52,572 bases of DNA, from contig WFTL01000171.1 of NCBI GenBank assembly GCA_015485495.1, positions 1 to 52,572 of the forward strand, read 5' to 3'. The number at the start of each line of letters is the position of its first letter. Within the stretch, counting starts at the first letter, position 1. The translations under genes were made by a program, and so were the position numbers. The notes beneath the pieces are model-generated. The model saw nothing but the letters and a program-made list of their open reading frames with translations. It did no database searches and was not told the DNA's origin. Positions 18,910 through 29,300 of this stretch are shown here, piece by piece. This DNA comes from Planctomycetaceae bacterium (GTDB taxonomy: Bacteria; Planctomycetota; Planctomycetia; Planctomycetales; Planctomycetaceae).

Positions 18910-20757
18910 TCATGCGTGCGCACCTCCCGCCGGGGGCTTCGATTCGATCAGGGCGATGAACGCGTCTTCCATCGTCGGTTCCGGCCGCTCCGGCGAAACG
19001 GCCTGCTGTTTGATTTCCGACGGTGTGCCCAGAGCGAGCAGGCGGCCGGACATCATGATGGCCATGCGGTCGCAGTATTCGGCTTCTTCCATGAAGTGCG
19101 TCGTCACCAGCACGGTGACTCCCTGATGCACGAGCGAGTTGATCCGCTGCCAGAACTCGCGCCGCGCCAGCGGGTCGACGCCGGACGTCGGTTCGTCCAG
19201 AAAAATGATCTCCGGTTCGTGCATCAGGGCGCAGGCCAGAGCCAGCCGCTGTTTGTAACCCAGCGGCAGGCCGCCGCTGGTCTGATCGCCAATCGGGCCC
19301 AGTTCGAATTCCGTCAGCGCCCAGTCGATGCGGTCGCGCCGCCGACGCCCCGACAGGCCGTAGGCACTGCTGAAGAACTGCAGGTTGTCCTGCACGCTCA
19401 GCGTTCCATACAGCGAGAACTTCTGAGACATGTAACCGATGCGGGCTCGGGCCCGTGCGGCGGTTTTGCGCACATCGACACCGGCCACCTGCAGCGTGCC
19501 TCCGCTGGCCGGCAGCAGTCCGCACAGCATCCGGAACAGCGTCGTCTTGCCGGCTCCGTTTGCGCCGAGTAATCCGAAGACCTCACCGCGCGGTACGTCG
19601 AACGAAATGTCATTCACCGCAAGGAACTCGCCGAACCGCCGCTGCACATGCCGCACGGAAATCACCAGGCCGTCACGCGCTGCCGGTTCAGCACGGGCGG
19701 TGGGCACCGGCGAACGAGCCGCCGACCCGGCAGACCGCTTCGCACGCAGCGTTGCGATGAATCCGTCTTCAAAACGCGGCGGGACGGATTCGATCACGGC
19801 CTGCTCCAGCCCGGTCAGCACCGAATCCGGCTGCGACGCGGCAGCTTCTGTCAACACAACGCGGACGGCGTCGCCCTGAATCACAGCGTCAATGACCTCG
19901 CTGCGCAAAGCCAGGTGCGTCTGCACGTCGCGCGGGCCGAGTCCGGTGGCGCGAACACGAAACGTCCGGCCGGTCAGCGGCCGACTGAACTGCGATGGCG
20001 GTCCCTGACCGATCAGGCTGCCTTCGTCCAGCACAATCACTTCGTCACAGCGTTCGGCTTCGTCGAGATACGCGGTGCTCATCAGGACGCTCGTGCCTTC
20101 GTGCTCGACAAACCGGTTGACGATCGCCCACAGCTCGCGCCGCGACACCGGATCGACGCCGACCGTCGGTTCGTCCAGCAGCAGAAGCTGCGGCGGATGC
20201 ACGAGGACGCAGGCGAGGCCCAGCTTCTGTTTCATCCCGCCGGACAGCCGGCCCGCCAGCCGCGCCGTAAACGGTGCGAGCCCGGTCATCCGCATCAGTT
20301 CGTCGTATCGCCGGCCGCGAATCGCTTGCGGAACGCCGTGCAGGTCGGCGTACAGATCGAGGTTCTCCTGCACGCTGAGGTCTTCATACAGACCGAACCG
20401 CTGCGGCATGTAACCGACGCGGGCCTGCACCGCTGCCTGGTCACGAACGCAGTCGAGTCCCAGCACTTCGATTCGGCCTTCATCGGGAACGAGCAGTCCG
20501 GCGGCCAGCCGCATCAGTGTGGTCTTGCCGGCTCCGTCCGGACCAATCAGTCCGGTGATGCGATGAGCCCGCACACGGACACTCAGCCCCCGCACCGCCG
20601 TCACGTCGTTCGGCTTTGCGGAGAACGTCTTCGTCAGCCCCTCGGCCCACAGCACGACGTCGTCCGCCACGACTGGCTTTGCCGCGTCGTTCTGCGTCGA
20701 GTGACCGGGGGTCGCCGGCTGACCCGGAACGACCGAAGCAGCCGATTCGTCCATCAT
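18910..20757 (-). CDS. Duplicated ABC transporter ATP-binding protein (YbhF-like)
   Basis: A 615-residue protein with two fused nucleotide-binding domains. The N-terminal half has Walker A GPDGAGKTT (72-80), signature LSGGMKQ and Walker B LLLLDEPTVGVDP. The C-terminal half has GANGAGKTT, signature replaced by LPLGYKQ, and IIFLDEPTSGVDP. The Asp in the first Walker A and the degenerate second signature are also usual in the YbhF/RbbA-type exporters, so the two ATP sites are likely unequal. Its ATG overlaps the stop of the adaptor gene (ATGA), indicating translational coupling. It energises export through the two downstream permeases. Confidence 0.95.
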   Translation of the reverse strand: MMDESAASVVPGQPATPGHSTQNDAAKPVVADDVVLWAEGLTKTFSAKPNDVTAVRGLSVRVRAHRITGLIGPDGAGKTTLMRLAAGLLVPDEGRIEVLGLDCVRDQAAVQARVGYMPQRFGLYEDLSVQENLDLYADLHGVPQAIRGRRYDELMRMTGLAPFTARLAGRLSGGMKQKLGLACVLVHPPQLLLLDEPTVGVDPVSRRELWAIVNRFVEHEGTSVLMSTAYLDEAERCDEVIVLDEGSLIGQGPPSQFSRPLTGRTFRVRATGLGPRDVQTHLALRSEVIDAVIQGDAVRVVLTEAAASQPDSVLTGLEQAVIESVPPRFEDGFIATLRAKRSAGSAARSPVPTARAEPAARDGLVISVRHVQRRFGEFLAVNDISFDVPRGEVFGLLGANGAGKTTLFRMLCGLLPASGGTLQVAGVDVRKTAARARARIGYMSQKFSLYGTLSVQDNLQFFSSAYGLSGRRRRDRIDWALTEFELGPIGDQTSGGLPLGYKQRLALACALMHEPEIIFLDEPTSGVDPLARREFWQRINSLVHQGVTVLVTTHFMEEAEYCDRMAIMMSGRLLALGTPSEIKQQAVSPERPEPTMEDAFIALIESKPPAGGAHA

Positions 20758-21926
20758 GGATGCGCACTTTCCGGACCGTCTGCTGTCTCGCCGTCTGCAG
20801 AACCACTCGTCGACCGCGAACCTGTCTCGCCGCCATCTGCCGCTGCGTCCGATCTGTCCGCCGCGTCCGGACTCGCATCACCGGAAGCGTCGGCGGCGTT
20901 CGGGTCCGTTTCGGAAGACGATGCCGCCAGGGCTCCGTCCAGCGCCACGCGCACGGTCACCGGCATTCCCAGTCGCAGTTCGTTGTTCGGGTTCTTCGCG
21001 AACACGCGGACCTGATACACAAGCTTTGTCCGCAGCTCCGTCGTTTCGACCGGTCGCGGAGTGAACTCAGCCGTCGGAGAAATGAAGCCGACCCAGCCTG
21101 CGTACTCTTTTCCGGGAAAGCTGTCGGTCGTGATGGTCGCCGGCATGCCTTCGTGAATCCGTCCCAGATCCGGCTCCGAGACATACACCCGTGCCCAGAC
21201 GGGATCGACCAGAGCCAGCGTGAACACCGGTTTCTGCGGCGAGGCCATGTCGCCGACTTCCAGAATGCGTTCCTGCACGATCGCCCTGGACGGCGCATGC
21301 AGCGACGCGTCTTTCAGATCATGGCGGGCCTGAGCGAGCTCCACGTCCAGTCGCTTGAGCACGGCTCTGGCTTCGGCAATGTCTTCCTCGCGCGGCCCGG
21401 CTTTCGCCAGATCGAGCGCCGCCTGAGCGTAACGGACGTTCGCGGCTGCCGTGTCGCGTTTTGACCGGGCGTCATCGATGTCCTGCTGCGTGGAGGCTTC
21501 CTTTTCGAAAAGAGCCATCACACGTGTCAGCGTGGCCTCGGCATCGTCGAGCGTTGCCTGTGCTGCCGCCAGAGCGGCTTCGGCTTCCCGAATCTCCTCG
21601 GGCCGCGTGCCGGCTTCCAGCCGCGCCACAACCTGACGCTGCGTGTCCACCTGGGCCTGGGCCCGCGCGACGGCAAGCTGAAAGCGTTCCAGTTCCAGTT
21701 CAGCCATCAACTGCCCCGGCTCGACCAGATCGCCCTCTTCGACCAGCAGCCGCGCAATCCGCTCGCTGCCGTTGATTGCCAGGGCCACCTGCCGAATATC
21801 AATGTTTCCGTAAAGAATCAGTTCGTCTGGCGGTCCCGGATCGGTCCGAAACTTCCACACCCACGCGGCGTAACCGCCTCCACAGATGATGAGCAGCAGC
21901 AACACAATTCTGAAAGGTCTGGGCAT
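20754..21926 (-). CDS. HlyD-family periplasmic adaptor (membrane fusion protein, YbhG-like)
   Basis: A 390-residue adaptor. An N-terminal signal anchor (RIVLLLLIICGGGYAAWVW, about 6-24) is followed by a biotinyl-lipoyl half (GSERIARLLVEEGDLVEPGQ), long alpha-hairpin coiled coil (about 75-210), the second lipoyl half (LHAPSRAIVQERILEVGDM) and a beta-barrel domain to about 330. Residues about 332-390 form an Ala/Ser/Asp/Gly-rich low-complexity acidic tail unusual for the family. It is the first gene of the exporter operon and overlaps the ATPase gene by four bases. It links the inner-membrane permeases to an outer-membrane channel, which is not encoded in the operon. Confidence 0.93.
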   Translation of the reverse strand: MPRPFRIVLLLLIICGGGYAAWVWKFRTDPGPPDELILYGNIDIRQVALAINGSERIARLLVEEGDLVEPGQLMAELELERFQLAVARAQAQVDTQRQVVARLEAGTRPEEIREAEAALAAAQATLDDAEATLTRVMALFEKEASTQQDIDDARSKRDTAAANVRYAQAALDLAKAGPREEDIAEARAVLKRLDVELAQARHDLKDASLHAPSRAIVQERILEVGDMASPQKPVFTLALVDPVWARVYVSEPDLGRIHEGMPATITTDSFPGKEYAGWVGFISPTAEFTPRPVETTELRTKLVYQVRVFAKNPNNELRLGMPVTVRVALDGALAASSSETDPNAADASGDASPDAADRSDAAADGGETGSRSTSGSADGETADGPESAHP

Positions 21927-21987
21927 GGTGGTGTTCGGTTTTTCTGAATTGTCTGCAGTGACGCTTCGCCTGGCGACTCTTCTCAGT

Positions 21988-23340
21988 TCAGTCGTCGCCC
22001 CGATGTTCGATGTTATCGTCTTCCGTGTGACCGGGCTGCTGTGTCAGCGGATCCAGCGGGCACTGGCGCCGGCAGAAGGCGACTTCCACAATCACGATGG
22101 CCGCGAAAAAGCCGCCAACCCACAGGAAGGTCCTGCGGTCTTCGTGCCACAGATGCACCAGCAGCAGCGACACGGTTGTCAGCATCAGGGCGATGCCCGG
22201 CAGGACCAGACCGACGCTGCTGTGTGTGATGTGCCGAAGCTTCAGATTGGCCACCGACACCGCGATCGAAACGGCCAGAAACGTCAGACTGGAAAACGTG
22301 GCGATTGTTTCCAGTCCGCCCAGGATCGTGAACGTTCCGGCCAGGCCGGTCAGCGTCACGATCGCGACCCACGGCACGTCGGTGCGGCTGCGGAATGAAA
22401 ACGCCTGGGGCATCCGGTGTTCCGTCGCCATTTCGGCCATCATCCGGGACGCTCCGAACGCTGTCGCATTCACGGCCGACGAGGTGGCCAGCAGCGCGGC
22501 CAGATCGACAAGCACCTCACCGGCGTTTCCCAGAGCCGGCCTGGCCGCCACGGCCAGTGCGTATTCTTCGGCCGCTGTCAGTTCGTCCGGCGTCAGATTA
22601 CCGATCGCCACCGTGGCGACTCCAAAGTAAATCAGCGACGTGATGATGATCGACCCGTAGATCCCGCGCGGCACATTGCGCTGCGGGTTGTCGGTTTCCA
22701 TCACCGCATTCGTGATCAACTGAAAGCCTTCGAACGCGACGAAAATCATGGCTCCGGCAATGAAGACCGACGAGCCGCCTTTGTCGAACACCGGAAACAG
22801 ATGGTCCTGCCTGACTGAGGACAGGCCGGCGGCGGCGAACAGTCCCAGCAGAATGACTTTCGTGAAGACGATCATGTCTTCCGTTTTGCCGCTGGCCTGC
22901 ACGCCGCGCAGGTTGACGGCCATGAAAAACAGCAGAACGCCGGCAGACAGCACCATTCGCAGCGTGTGAGAATCGGCACCTCCCAGCAGATGGGCTCCGT
23001 AAGCGCCGAACGTGAAGGCGTACAAAGCCAGCGTCCCGATGTACCCCACGACGACCGTCCAGCCGACGATCCCGGCGATGTTCGGGCGATGCGGAAACGC
23101 ATGCTCGATGTAGGTGAAGCTGGCCCCGTCGCTGTGAAACCCCAGGGCGAGTTTCACGTACGAATAGCCGGCGGCCAGGGCGACGAAACTGCCGACCAGA
23201 AACGCCAGGGGCGCGGCATGTCCGGCCATTCCCACGGCCATGCCCAGCACCGAAAAGATGCCGCCGCCGATCATTCCGCCGATCCCCATCGCCAGAAGTT
23301 CGGGCAGCTTCAGCCGGTTGTTCGCTGGTGTTCCGGACAT
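21988..23340 (-). CDS. APC family amino acid permease
   Basis: A 450-residue integral membrane protein with about twelve helices. It opens with the glycine-rich APC hallmark GIGGMIGGGIFSVLG in helix 1 (residues about 18-32). AMIFVAFEGFQLITNAVME (helix 6 region) and NPQRNVPRGI after it are typical of cationic or neutral amino-acid transporters of this superfamily. The C-terminus is hydrophilic and His/Asp-rich. It imports or exchanges an amino acid or amine; the substrate is not predictable from sequence. It ends 61 bases before the HlyD adaptor start on the same strand, so read-through into the exporter operon is possible. No good Shine-Dalgarno is visible at ATG 23340. Confidence 0.92.
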   Translation of the reverse strand: MSGTPANNRLKLPELLAMGIGGMIGGGIFSVLGMAVGMAGHAAPLAFLVGSFVALAAGYSYVKLALGFHSDGASFTYIEHAFPHRPNIAGIVGWTVVVGYIGTLALYAFTFGAYGAHLLGGADSHTLRMVLSAGVLLFFMAVNLRGVQASGKTEDMIVFTKVILLGLFAAAGLSSVRQDHLFPVFDKGGSSVFIAGAMIFVAFEGFQLITNAVMETDNPQRNVPRGIYGSIIITSLIYFGVATVAIGNLTPDELTAAEEYALAVAARPALGNAGEVLVDLAALLATSSAVNATAFGASRMMAEMATEHRMPQAFSFRSRTDVPWVAIVTLTGLAGTFTILGGLETIATFSSLTFLAVSIAVSVANLKLRHITHSSVGLVLPGIALMLTTVSLLLVHLWHEDRRTFLWVGGFFAAIVIVEVAFCRRQCPLDPLTQQPGHTEDDNIEHRGDD

Positions 23341-23583
23341 GACAGGACTTTCAGATGGTCACCGGAACCGTGCCGCAGAAAAGATCACAGACGGCGCCCG
23401 ATTCACGGAAATGGTGTGGAGTCGGCTGCTCATGAAGCGAGGCGTCGGGGACGGGACCGGAAGTTCGGCACGGTGTCACGGGCTTTGCAGATCATCCGCC
23501 ATGGTGCAAATCTGTTCGGTGTGTCTGTTTCCGATCGGTGCGCCATGTCCTGAGCGTTCTCCGGATTCGCGACGCTGAACCAC

Positions 23584-24324
23584 TCAGCGATACGGCATCC
23601 AGGCATGTTCATAGCTGCCTTCGTCAGAATACGGATCTCTGCGCTCACCGGCCGACCGCAAGAACGGACGGAAAATCAGCACGCCTGTGATGAAACCGCC
23701 AATATGAGCCCAGAAGGCGATGCCGCCCGCTTCGGGCATCGCAATCCGCGCCGCCGTGCCGCTGACGAGCTGCAGCAGAAACCAGTAGCCGAGATAGAAC
23801 ACTGCCAGAAACTCGAACAGCAGCGGGAAAATGAAGATCGGAATCATCACAATCACACGTGACGTCGGGAACATGACCAGATACGCCCCCATCACGCCGG
23901 CAATCGCCCCGGATGCGCCGATCGCCGGTACGGTCGATTCGGCGTTGATCCATGTATGAACGACACCGGAACTGATTCCGCACAGCAGATAAAACGTCAG
24001 ATACCGAAACGGCCCCATGCGGTCTTCGATGTGCTGACCGAACAGCCACAGCGTCCACATGTTGCCGATGATGTGGGCCCAGCCGCCATGCAGAAACATG
24101 CTGGTCAGAAACGGCCAGTATTCATCGATGGGGAATCCGACCCGCATCGCCCAGTCCGGGTGCGTGAACCGCGCCGGTACGACTCCGAACAGATACGTGA
24201 ACCGTTCCAGCGCATCCGGCGGCATGTGCAGTTCGAAATAGAAAAACAGCGCGTTGATGCCGATCAGCACCCACGTCACGACGGGGGGGTGGCGGCTGAT
24301 GACGGTCGTCTGGAGTGGAAACAT
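23584..24324 (-). CDS. Rhomboid family intramembrane serine protease
   Basis: A 246-residue protein with six to seven membrane helices. The catalytic dyad is visible: Ser138 in GASGAIAGVMG and His207 in FWAHIGGFITG. The supporting HxxxN motif is His84-Asn88 (HIIGN) in helix 2, and the L1 loop contains the Phe/Trp-rich segment before it. It cleaves membrane-spanning substrates. ATG 24324 (MFPLQTTVIS) is chosen, since the frame extends to 24483 but the extra residues lack family similarity. A hydrophilic C-terminal tail (about 222-246) ends AWMPYR. It is followed by the APC permease 243 bases later. Active-site residues are intact, so a functional protease is expected. Confidence 0.93.
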   Translation of the reverse strand: MFPLQTTVISRHPPVVTWVLIGINALFFYFELHMPPDALERFTYLFGVVPARFTHPDWAMRVGFPIDEYWPFLTSMFLHGGWAHIIGNMWTLWLFGQHIEDRMGPFRYLTFYLLCGISSGVVHTWINAESTVPAIGASGAIAGVMGAYLVMFPTSRVIVMIPIFIFPLLFEFLAVFYLGYWFLLQLVSGTAARIAMPEAGGIAFWAHIGGFITGVLIFRPFLRSAGERRDPYSDEGSYEHAWMPYR

Positions 24325-24825
24325 GCTGAATCTGTTCCGTGTTCGGGATGTCAGACTATAACCGGATGTGTCTGCCGGGAAAGGGACCGGGGCGATCGGA
24401 CTGTGCGGAACCACCATTGACAGCGACCAGTCCGCGTCAGAACACAGGGCTGGCGCGGAAGTGCATCCGTCAGCGGTCCGCAATGCTCATCGTGGACATT
24501 CCCTCCGGGATCCGATCCATCCCATGCGTCTCAGCAGGAGTAAACCACCGGACAGATCACGCGCCCGGCTGCACCGGAGTCTGACCATGCGGAGCGGTGA
24601 GGACTCAGAAGGTGGTGCGGTGATCCGCAGAAGGCTGCAGACAGAAGACACGCAGCGGTGACGAACCGGATATCAGCGGCCGACCGGCGAAATGAAGGGG
24701 AAGCCGGTGTCCGGTGGTGAGCCCCGCCTTCATCGGCCCCGGGATCGCAGGACCGACCGCAGCCCTGCTGACGTCCTGTTTCGATGCGGCTCGGCAGAGC
24801 CGCATGCTGCATCGGACCGGCGGAA
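24325..24825. other. Intergenic stretch with no recognised gene
   Basis: About 500 bases between the start of the rhomboid gene and the 3' end of the DUF1501 gene. Short frames on both strands have no family resemblance. No hairpin followed by a T-run was recognised, although a promoter for the rhomboid gene should lie in its left part. Confidence 0.5.
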
Positions 24826-26250
24826 TCATCCCGAGACAAGTCCGTGGAAGACGTGTCCTTCGTCGACGTCCACGCGTTCGGGGCGTCCCTTGTGCATGTA
24901 GATCAGTTCGGTGTGGTCGAGCCCCAGCAGTGCCAGGACGGTGGCGTGGATGTCGTGGACGTGCAGCCGGTCTTCGACGGCGTACAGTCCCAGTTCGTCC
25001 GTGGCGCCGATGGTTCGTCCGCCCTGGACTCCCCCGCCGGCCATCCACATGGTGAACCCGGTGGGGTTGTGGTCGCGTCCCGTCCCTTTTTCACTCATGG
25101 GAGTGCGCCCGAATTCCCCGCCCCAGATCACCAGGGTTTCATCGAGCAGTCCGCGCTGCTTCAGATCGGTGATCAGGCCGGCGATCGGTCTGTCGACTTC
25201 GCGACAGAGCCGCGAGTGGTCCGTTTCGAGGTTGCTGTGGCTGTCCCACCTGCTGCCGGCTCCTGAGTAAAGCTGAATGAACCGCACGCCGCGTTCAACG
25301 AGCCGCCGCGCCAGCAGACACTGACGCCCGTAAACTTCCGTTTCCTTCCGATCGAGACCATACAGCGCTCGGATGTGTTCCGGTTCCTGATTCAGATCGA
25401 TGGCTTCCGGAGCGGCAGACTGCATTCCGGCCGCCACTTCGTAGCTGCGGATGCGGGCTTCCAGTTCGGTATTCGATTCGCGTCCGACAGCGTGGCGCCG
25501 GTTCAGGCGACTGATGAATTCCAGCCTGCTCTGCTGCTGTTCTGCTGAGACACCTTTGGGGTTGTTCAGGTTGCGAAGAGGTTCGGCACCGGTTTCGAAC
25601 AGCACGCCCTGATAGCCGGACGGCATGAATCCCGATCCCCATGCACGCGCGCCGTTGACGACCATCGCCGAACGGTCCTTCATCACCACGAAGGCCGGCA
25701 GATTTTCGTTTTCGGTGCCCAGTCCGTAGGCGACCCATGCCCCCAGAGACGGACGACCTCCGAACACAGCCCCCGTATTCATCTGGCAGACACCGCCGGC
25801 GTGATTGATGCCGTCCGAAACGCAGGAATGAATCACGCACAGTTCGTCAGCGATGGCGTGGTGATGCGGCAGCCAGTCGGAAATCCACAGCCCGGATTCG
25901 CCGCACCGATTCCATTTCCGCCGGCACGCCAGAATCGGCGAACCGACTTCTCCCATGGCGGTCACCGGCCGCGGAAAGCTGTCCGGCAGAGACTGCCCGG
26001 CCAGTTCGTTGACGGCCGGTTTTCGATCGAACAGATCCAGGTGACTTGGTCCGCCTTCCATGAACAGCCAGATCACATTTTTTGCCCGGCCGAGACGGTC
26101 CGGAATCTTCGCGGCGACAGGATTCGTCGACGTGGCGGCAGTCAGAGGCCGGGCGGTCATCGCGGCAAACGCCACGGCTCCGAAACCGCCGCCCGCACAG
26201 CGCAGGTAATCCCGCCGTGATGTGAAATGCTCGATTCTGCTGCAGCTCAT
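24826..26250 (-). CDS. DUF1501 secreted protein (Tat-exported)
   Basis: A 474-residue member of the DUF1501 family, sulfatase-like alkaline-phosphatase-fold proteins very abundant in planctomycetes and of unknown activity. The N-terminus carries a twin-arginine signal (SRRDYLRCAGGGFGAVAFAAM, residues 11-31), so export in folded form is likely. Family motifs include WLFMEGGPSHLDLFDRKP, HHAIADELCVIHSC, INHAGGVCQMNTG, WGGEFGRTPM and GRDHNPTGFTMWMAGGGVQGG. It lies 74 bases downstream of the DUF1549/DUF1553 cytochrome-like gene, its usual partner, in the sigma-factor operon. Role unknown; pairs of this kind are thought to act in degradation of complex carbon outside the cytoplasm. Confidence 0.95.
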   Translation of the reverse strand: MSCSRIEHFTSRRDYLRCAGGGFGAVAFAAMTARPLTAATSTNPVAAKIPDRLGRAKNVIWLFMEGGPSHLDLFDRKPAVNELAGQSLPDSFPRPVTAMGEVGSPILACRRKWNRCGESGLWISDWLPHHHAIADELCVIHSCVSDGINHAGGVCQMNTGAVFGGRPSLGAWVAYGLGTENENLPAFVVMKDRSAMVVNGARAWGSGFMPSGYQGVLFETGAEPLRNLNNPKGVSAEQQQSRLEFISRLNRRHAVGRESNTELEARIRSYEVAAGMQSAAPEAIDLNQEPEHIRALYGLDRKETEVYGRQCLLARRLVERGVRFIQLYSGAGSRWDSHSNLETDHSRLCREVDRPIAGLITDLKQRGLLDETLVIWGGEFGRTPMSEKGTGRDHNPTGFTMWMAGGGVQGGRTIGATDELGLYAVEDRLHVHDIHATVLALLGLDHTELIYMHKGRPERVDVDEGHVFHGLVSG

Positions 26251-26324
26251 GGGTTCTTCTCGCGTGGGAAACGGTCGGTTCGGTCCGGCACGCAGCGCGA
26301 CGTAACAGGAGGCCGGTCGGCGGA

Positions 26325-29300
26325 CTAATGGAGGTAAAGGAATTCGCTGGAACTGAACAGGGCATGACAGAAATCGGCGACGGCCGCGCGTGTCTGAGCG
26401 GATGCGGCCGACCGGGTGTCCGCGGAGACCGTTCGGAGCCAGACGGCATGTGGTGCAGGCCGTTCACCATCGTCTCCGCGGAATGTCCAGTCCAGAATCC
26501 GACGGGCTTTGGACGATTCGCTGCCGATCAGACGCTGCTCCCGGGGCAGCACTCCACGGCTGACCGTCAGACGCGCGAGCTGACCGTCCCATAAATGGCC
26601 GGCTGCGTCACGGCCGCCGGCGATGATCCTGAGGGCCGGATTCTGAATCCGGCTCACAACGGCTGTTTCCACGGTCGCGGTCTGCGGCCGGGAATTCGGA
26701 TCGGAAAGATCCTGCATGCAGAACGTGACCGATCCGCTGGTCGGGTTCTCGCGTGACGTGGCTGCAGAAATCGCCGCCGCAATATAGACCGGCCTGTGCA
26801 GAGGAATCCGGAGACCGGATGCGACAACTTCGTAAGCCGGTTCGTCCTGAAACGTGCGTCCGACCAGCTGCACAATGAGATTCCGGGGCCGGAAGGCGGA
26901 CTTCGTACTCGTCACACCGATGCTCCAGCCGTTCGTCTGCGTGCTGCCGTTCCATCGCGACAGCAGCGTGCTGACGCTGGCATCGGGATAGAGTCGATCG
27001 AGACAGACGATCGCTTCGACTGTGAACTGATCGCCCGGTTCGTCCGTCTGCTGAACGTGCAGCCGTTCGAATCGGCTGCCTGGCTGAATCCAGAGTGCCC
27101 TGCTGCCCAGATCGAAGTTTTTTACCGCGCCGAAGTGCTGCTCAATCGGACGCAGGCCGGTTTCGTTCGGGAATCTGTCTTCAGGGGCCGGAATCCGAAT
27201 CGTGCCGGCATGACGGCGGAGGAATGCCAGCGAAGCGTCCACTTCATCGTCGGTTGCATCGCGGCCGAATGCCAGTTGCCACGCTCTGCGGATGTCTTCT
27301 TCTTCCAGATGCGGTTTTCCTGCCAGAAGCCGCCGGGCGAACGCCCGCGATCGTTCCAGACTCCAGCTTCCGTTGACCAGCAGCAGCGACTGAATCGGTG
27401 TCGTGGTGGAAAGACGATCGGGGGCCGATTCGAATCCAGGCGGTGCGTCGAATCCGTGGAGCATTTCGTCGGGCCGGTTACGCAGCTTCTTCACATAGAC
27501 ACTGCGAAACGGTTCGCTGCCGGACACCGAAGCTCCGCCGGCACGGTGCTTCAGTTCGCCCGAGACAGCCAGCATGGCATCGCGGATCTGTTCGGCATCC
27601 AGACGCCGCGGCCGAAATCTCCACAGCAGGCGATTGTCGGGATCGACCGTGGCAGGAAGCCGGCTGCCGGACCAGGAGGCCGTGTCGCCGGGATCATTCG
27701 GTTCGCGCCGGGTCGTCATCTGATACGTCGCACTGTTCATGATCAGTTCGTGCAGCGGTTTGAGTTTCCAGCCGCCTTCCAGGAAGCGGCATGTCAGCCA
27801 GTCGAGCAGTTCCGGATGACTGGGCGGTTCACCCAGTGTCCCGAAATCATTGGGAGTCGGGACAATGCCCCGGCCGAAATGGTGCTGCCAGATGCGGTTC
27901 ACGATCACGCGCGTCGAGAGAGGATTGTCGTCGCTGGCAATCCAGTCGGCCAGGGCTGTTCGGCGACCCGTGGATACGGATGTGGGGGTGATGACCGGTT
28001 TCTGTCCGAGCAGGGTGAGGAACGACGGTTCGACTTCCTGTTTCGTGGTGCGTGTGACCAGAAAGGTCGGAGCGGGATCCGGACCGATGTCTGTTCCGAT
28101 GAATGCCTTTGGCAGCGGCCGGGGTTTCAGGGCATCGAATGTCTTCAGCTCAGCCTGCAGTTCCTGGTATCGCTGAAGTTTTTCTGGATGGTTTTCGAGA
28201 GCTTTGACATAGTCGAACCGCGCGGCCGCTCGCTGAACCTGGCGATGGACGAGGTATGACAACTGCTTCTCATACGTGGTCTTTTCGGATTCCGGCCGGT
28301 GATAAATGGCCTGAATGTCGTCGGGGAACCGGGCGATGACAGCCTGCCGGCTGCTGTCGAAGGCATCCTTCGCCAGGGAGTGCATTTCATCGCGGATGGA
28401 CCGGGTGGCGTCTTCCCACCGGCGCTGCTGTTCCCGGTAAGCGGCGATTTCGTCGGGAGTCGCCAGGAGGCGATCTGTTGGCCAGGCGACGGACGAAAGA
28501 AACGCCTGCAGGCCGTAGTAGTCCTTCTGCAGAATGGGATCGTATTTGTGGTCGTGACACTCGGCACACCCGATGCCGATGCCCAGAAACGCTTCTCCGG
28601 TGACACGCGTCAGTTCATTGATGATCAGACTCCAGTGCATCCGAACGTCACGCTGGTTCCACTCGTAGACACCATGGCGCAGATAGGCCGTGCCGATGAA
28701 CACGTCCGGATCGTCCGGGGCGATTTCGTCGCCGGCAAGGTGTTCACGTACGAACTGATCGTAGGGTTTGTCGTCGTTCAGTGAGCGAATCACATAATCC
28801 CGAAAGGCGGCGGCATCCGGCCGGAACGCGTCTTCGTTGTAGCCATCGCTTTCGGCATAGCGCACCACGTCGAGCCAGTGCTGCGCCCAGCGTTCTCCAT
28901 AGCGCGGGCTGGCCAGCAGCCGTCGGACCAGACGCTGCCAGGCATCCGGACGATCGTCGGACACGAACGCTTCGATCTGCTCGGGCGTTGGAGGCAGCCC
29001 GTGCAGATCGAAATATGCCCGACGAACCAGTTCCCGGCGATCGGCTTCTCGGGCCGGTGTCAGCCCGGCTTCCTGCAGTTTCCGGGCAATGAATCGGTCC
29101 ACGGCATTGCGGGCCCAGCCTTCGCCGGCTGTCGGCACATCGGGGTCGACAACCGGCTGCACAGCCCACCATTTTCGGTCTTCCTCCGTGATGCGGTCGC
29201 TGTCGCGTCGAACAATGTGCGCGTGGTCGCCGCCGGGCCAGGGGGCGCCCAGTTCGATCCAGCGGACCAGCACGGCGATGTCTTTTTCGGGAAGCGGGCC

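Noticed and set aside
24531-24839. Minus-strand frame between the DUF1501 and rhomboid genes
   Set aside because: It overlaps the end of the DUF1501 gene, has no domain and no ribosome-binding site.
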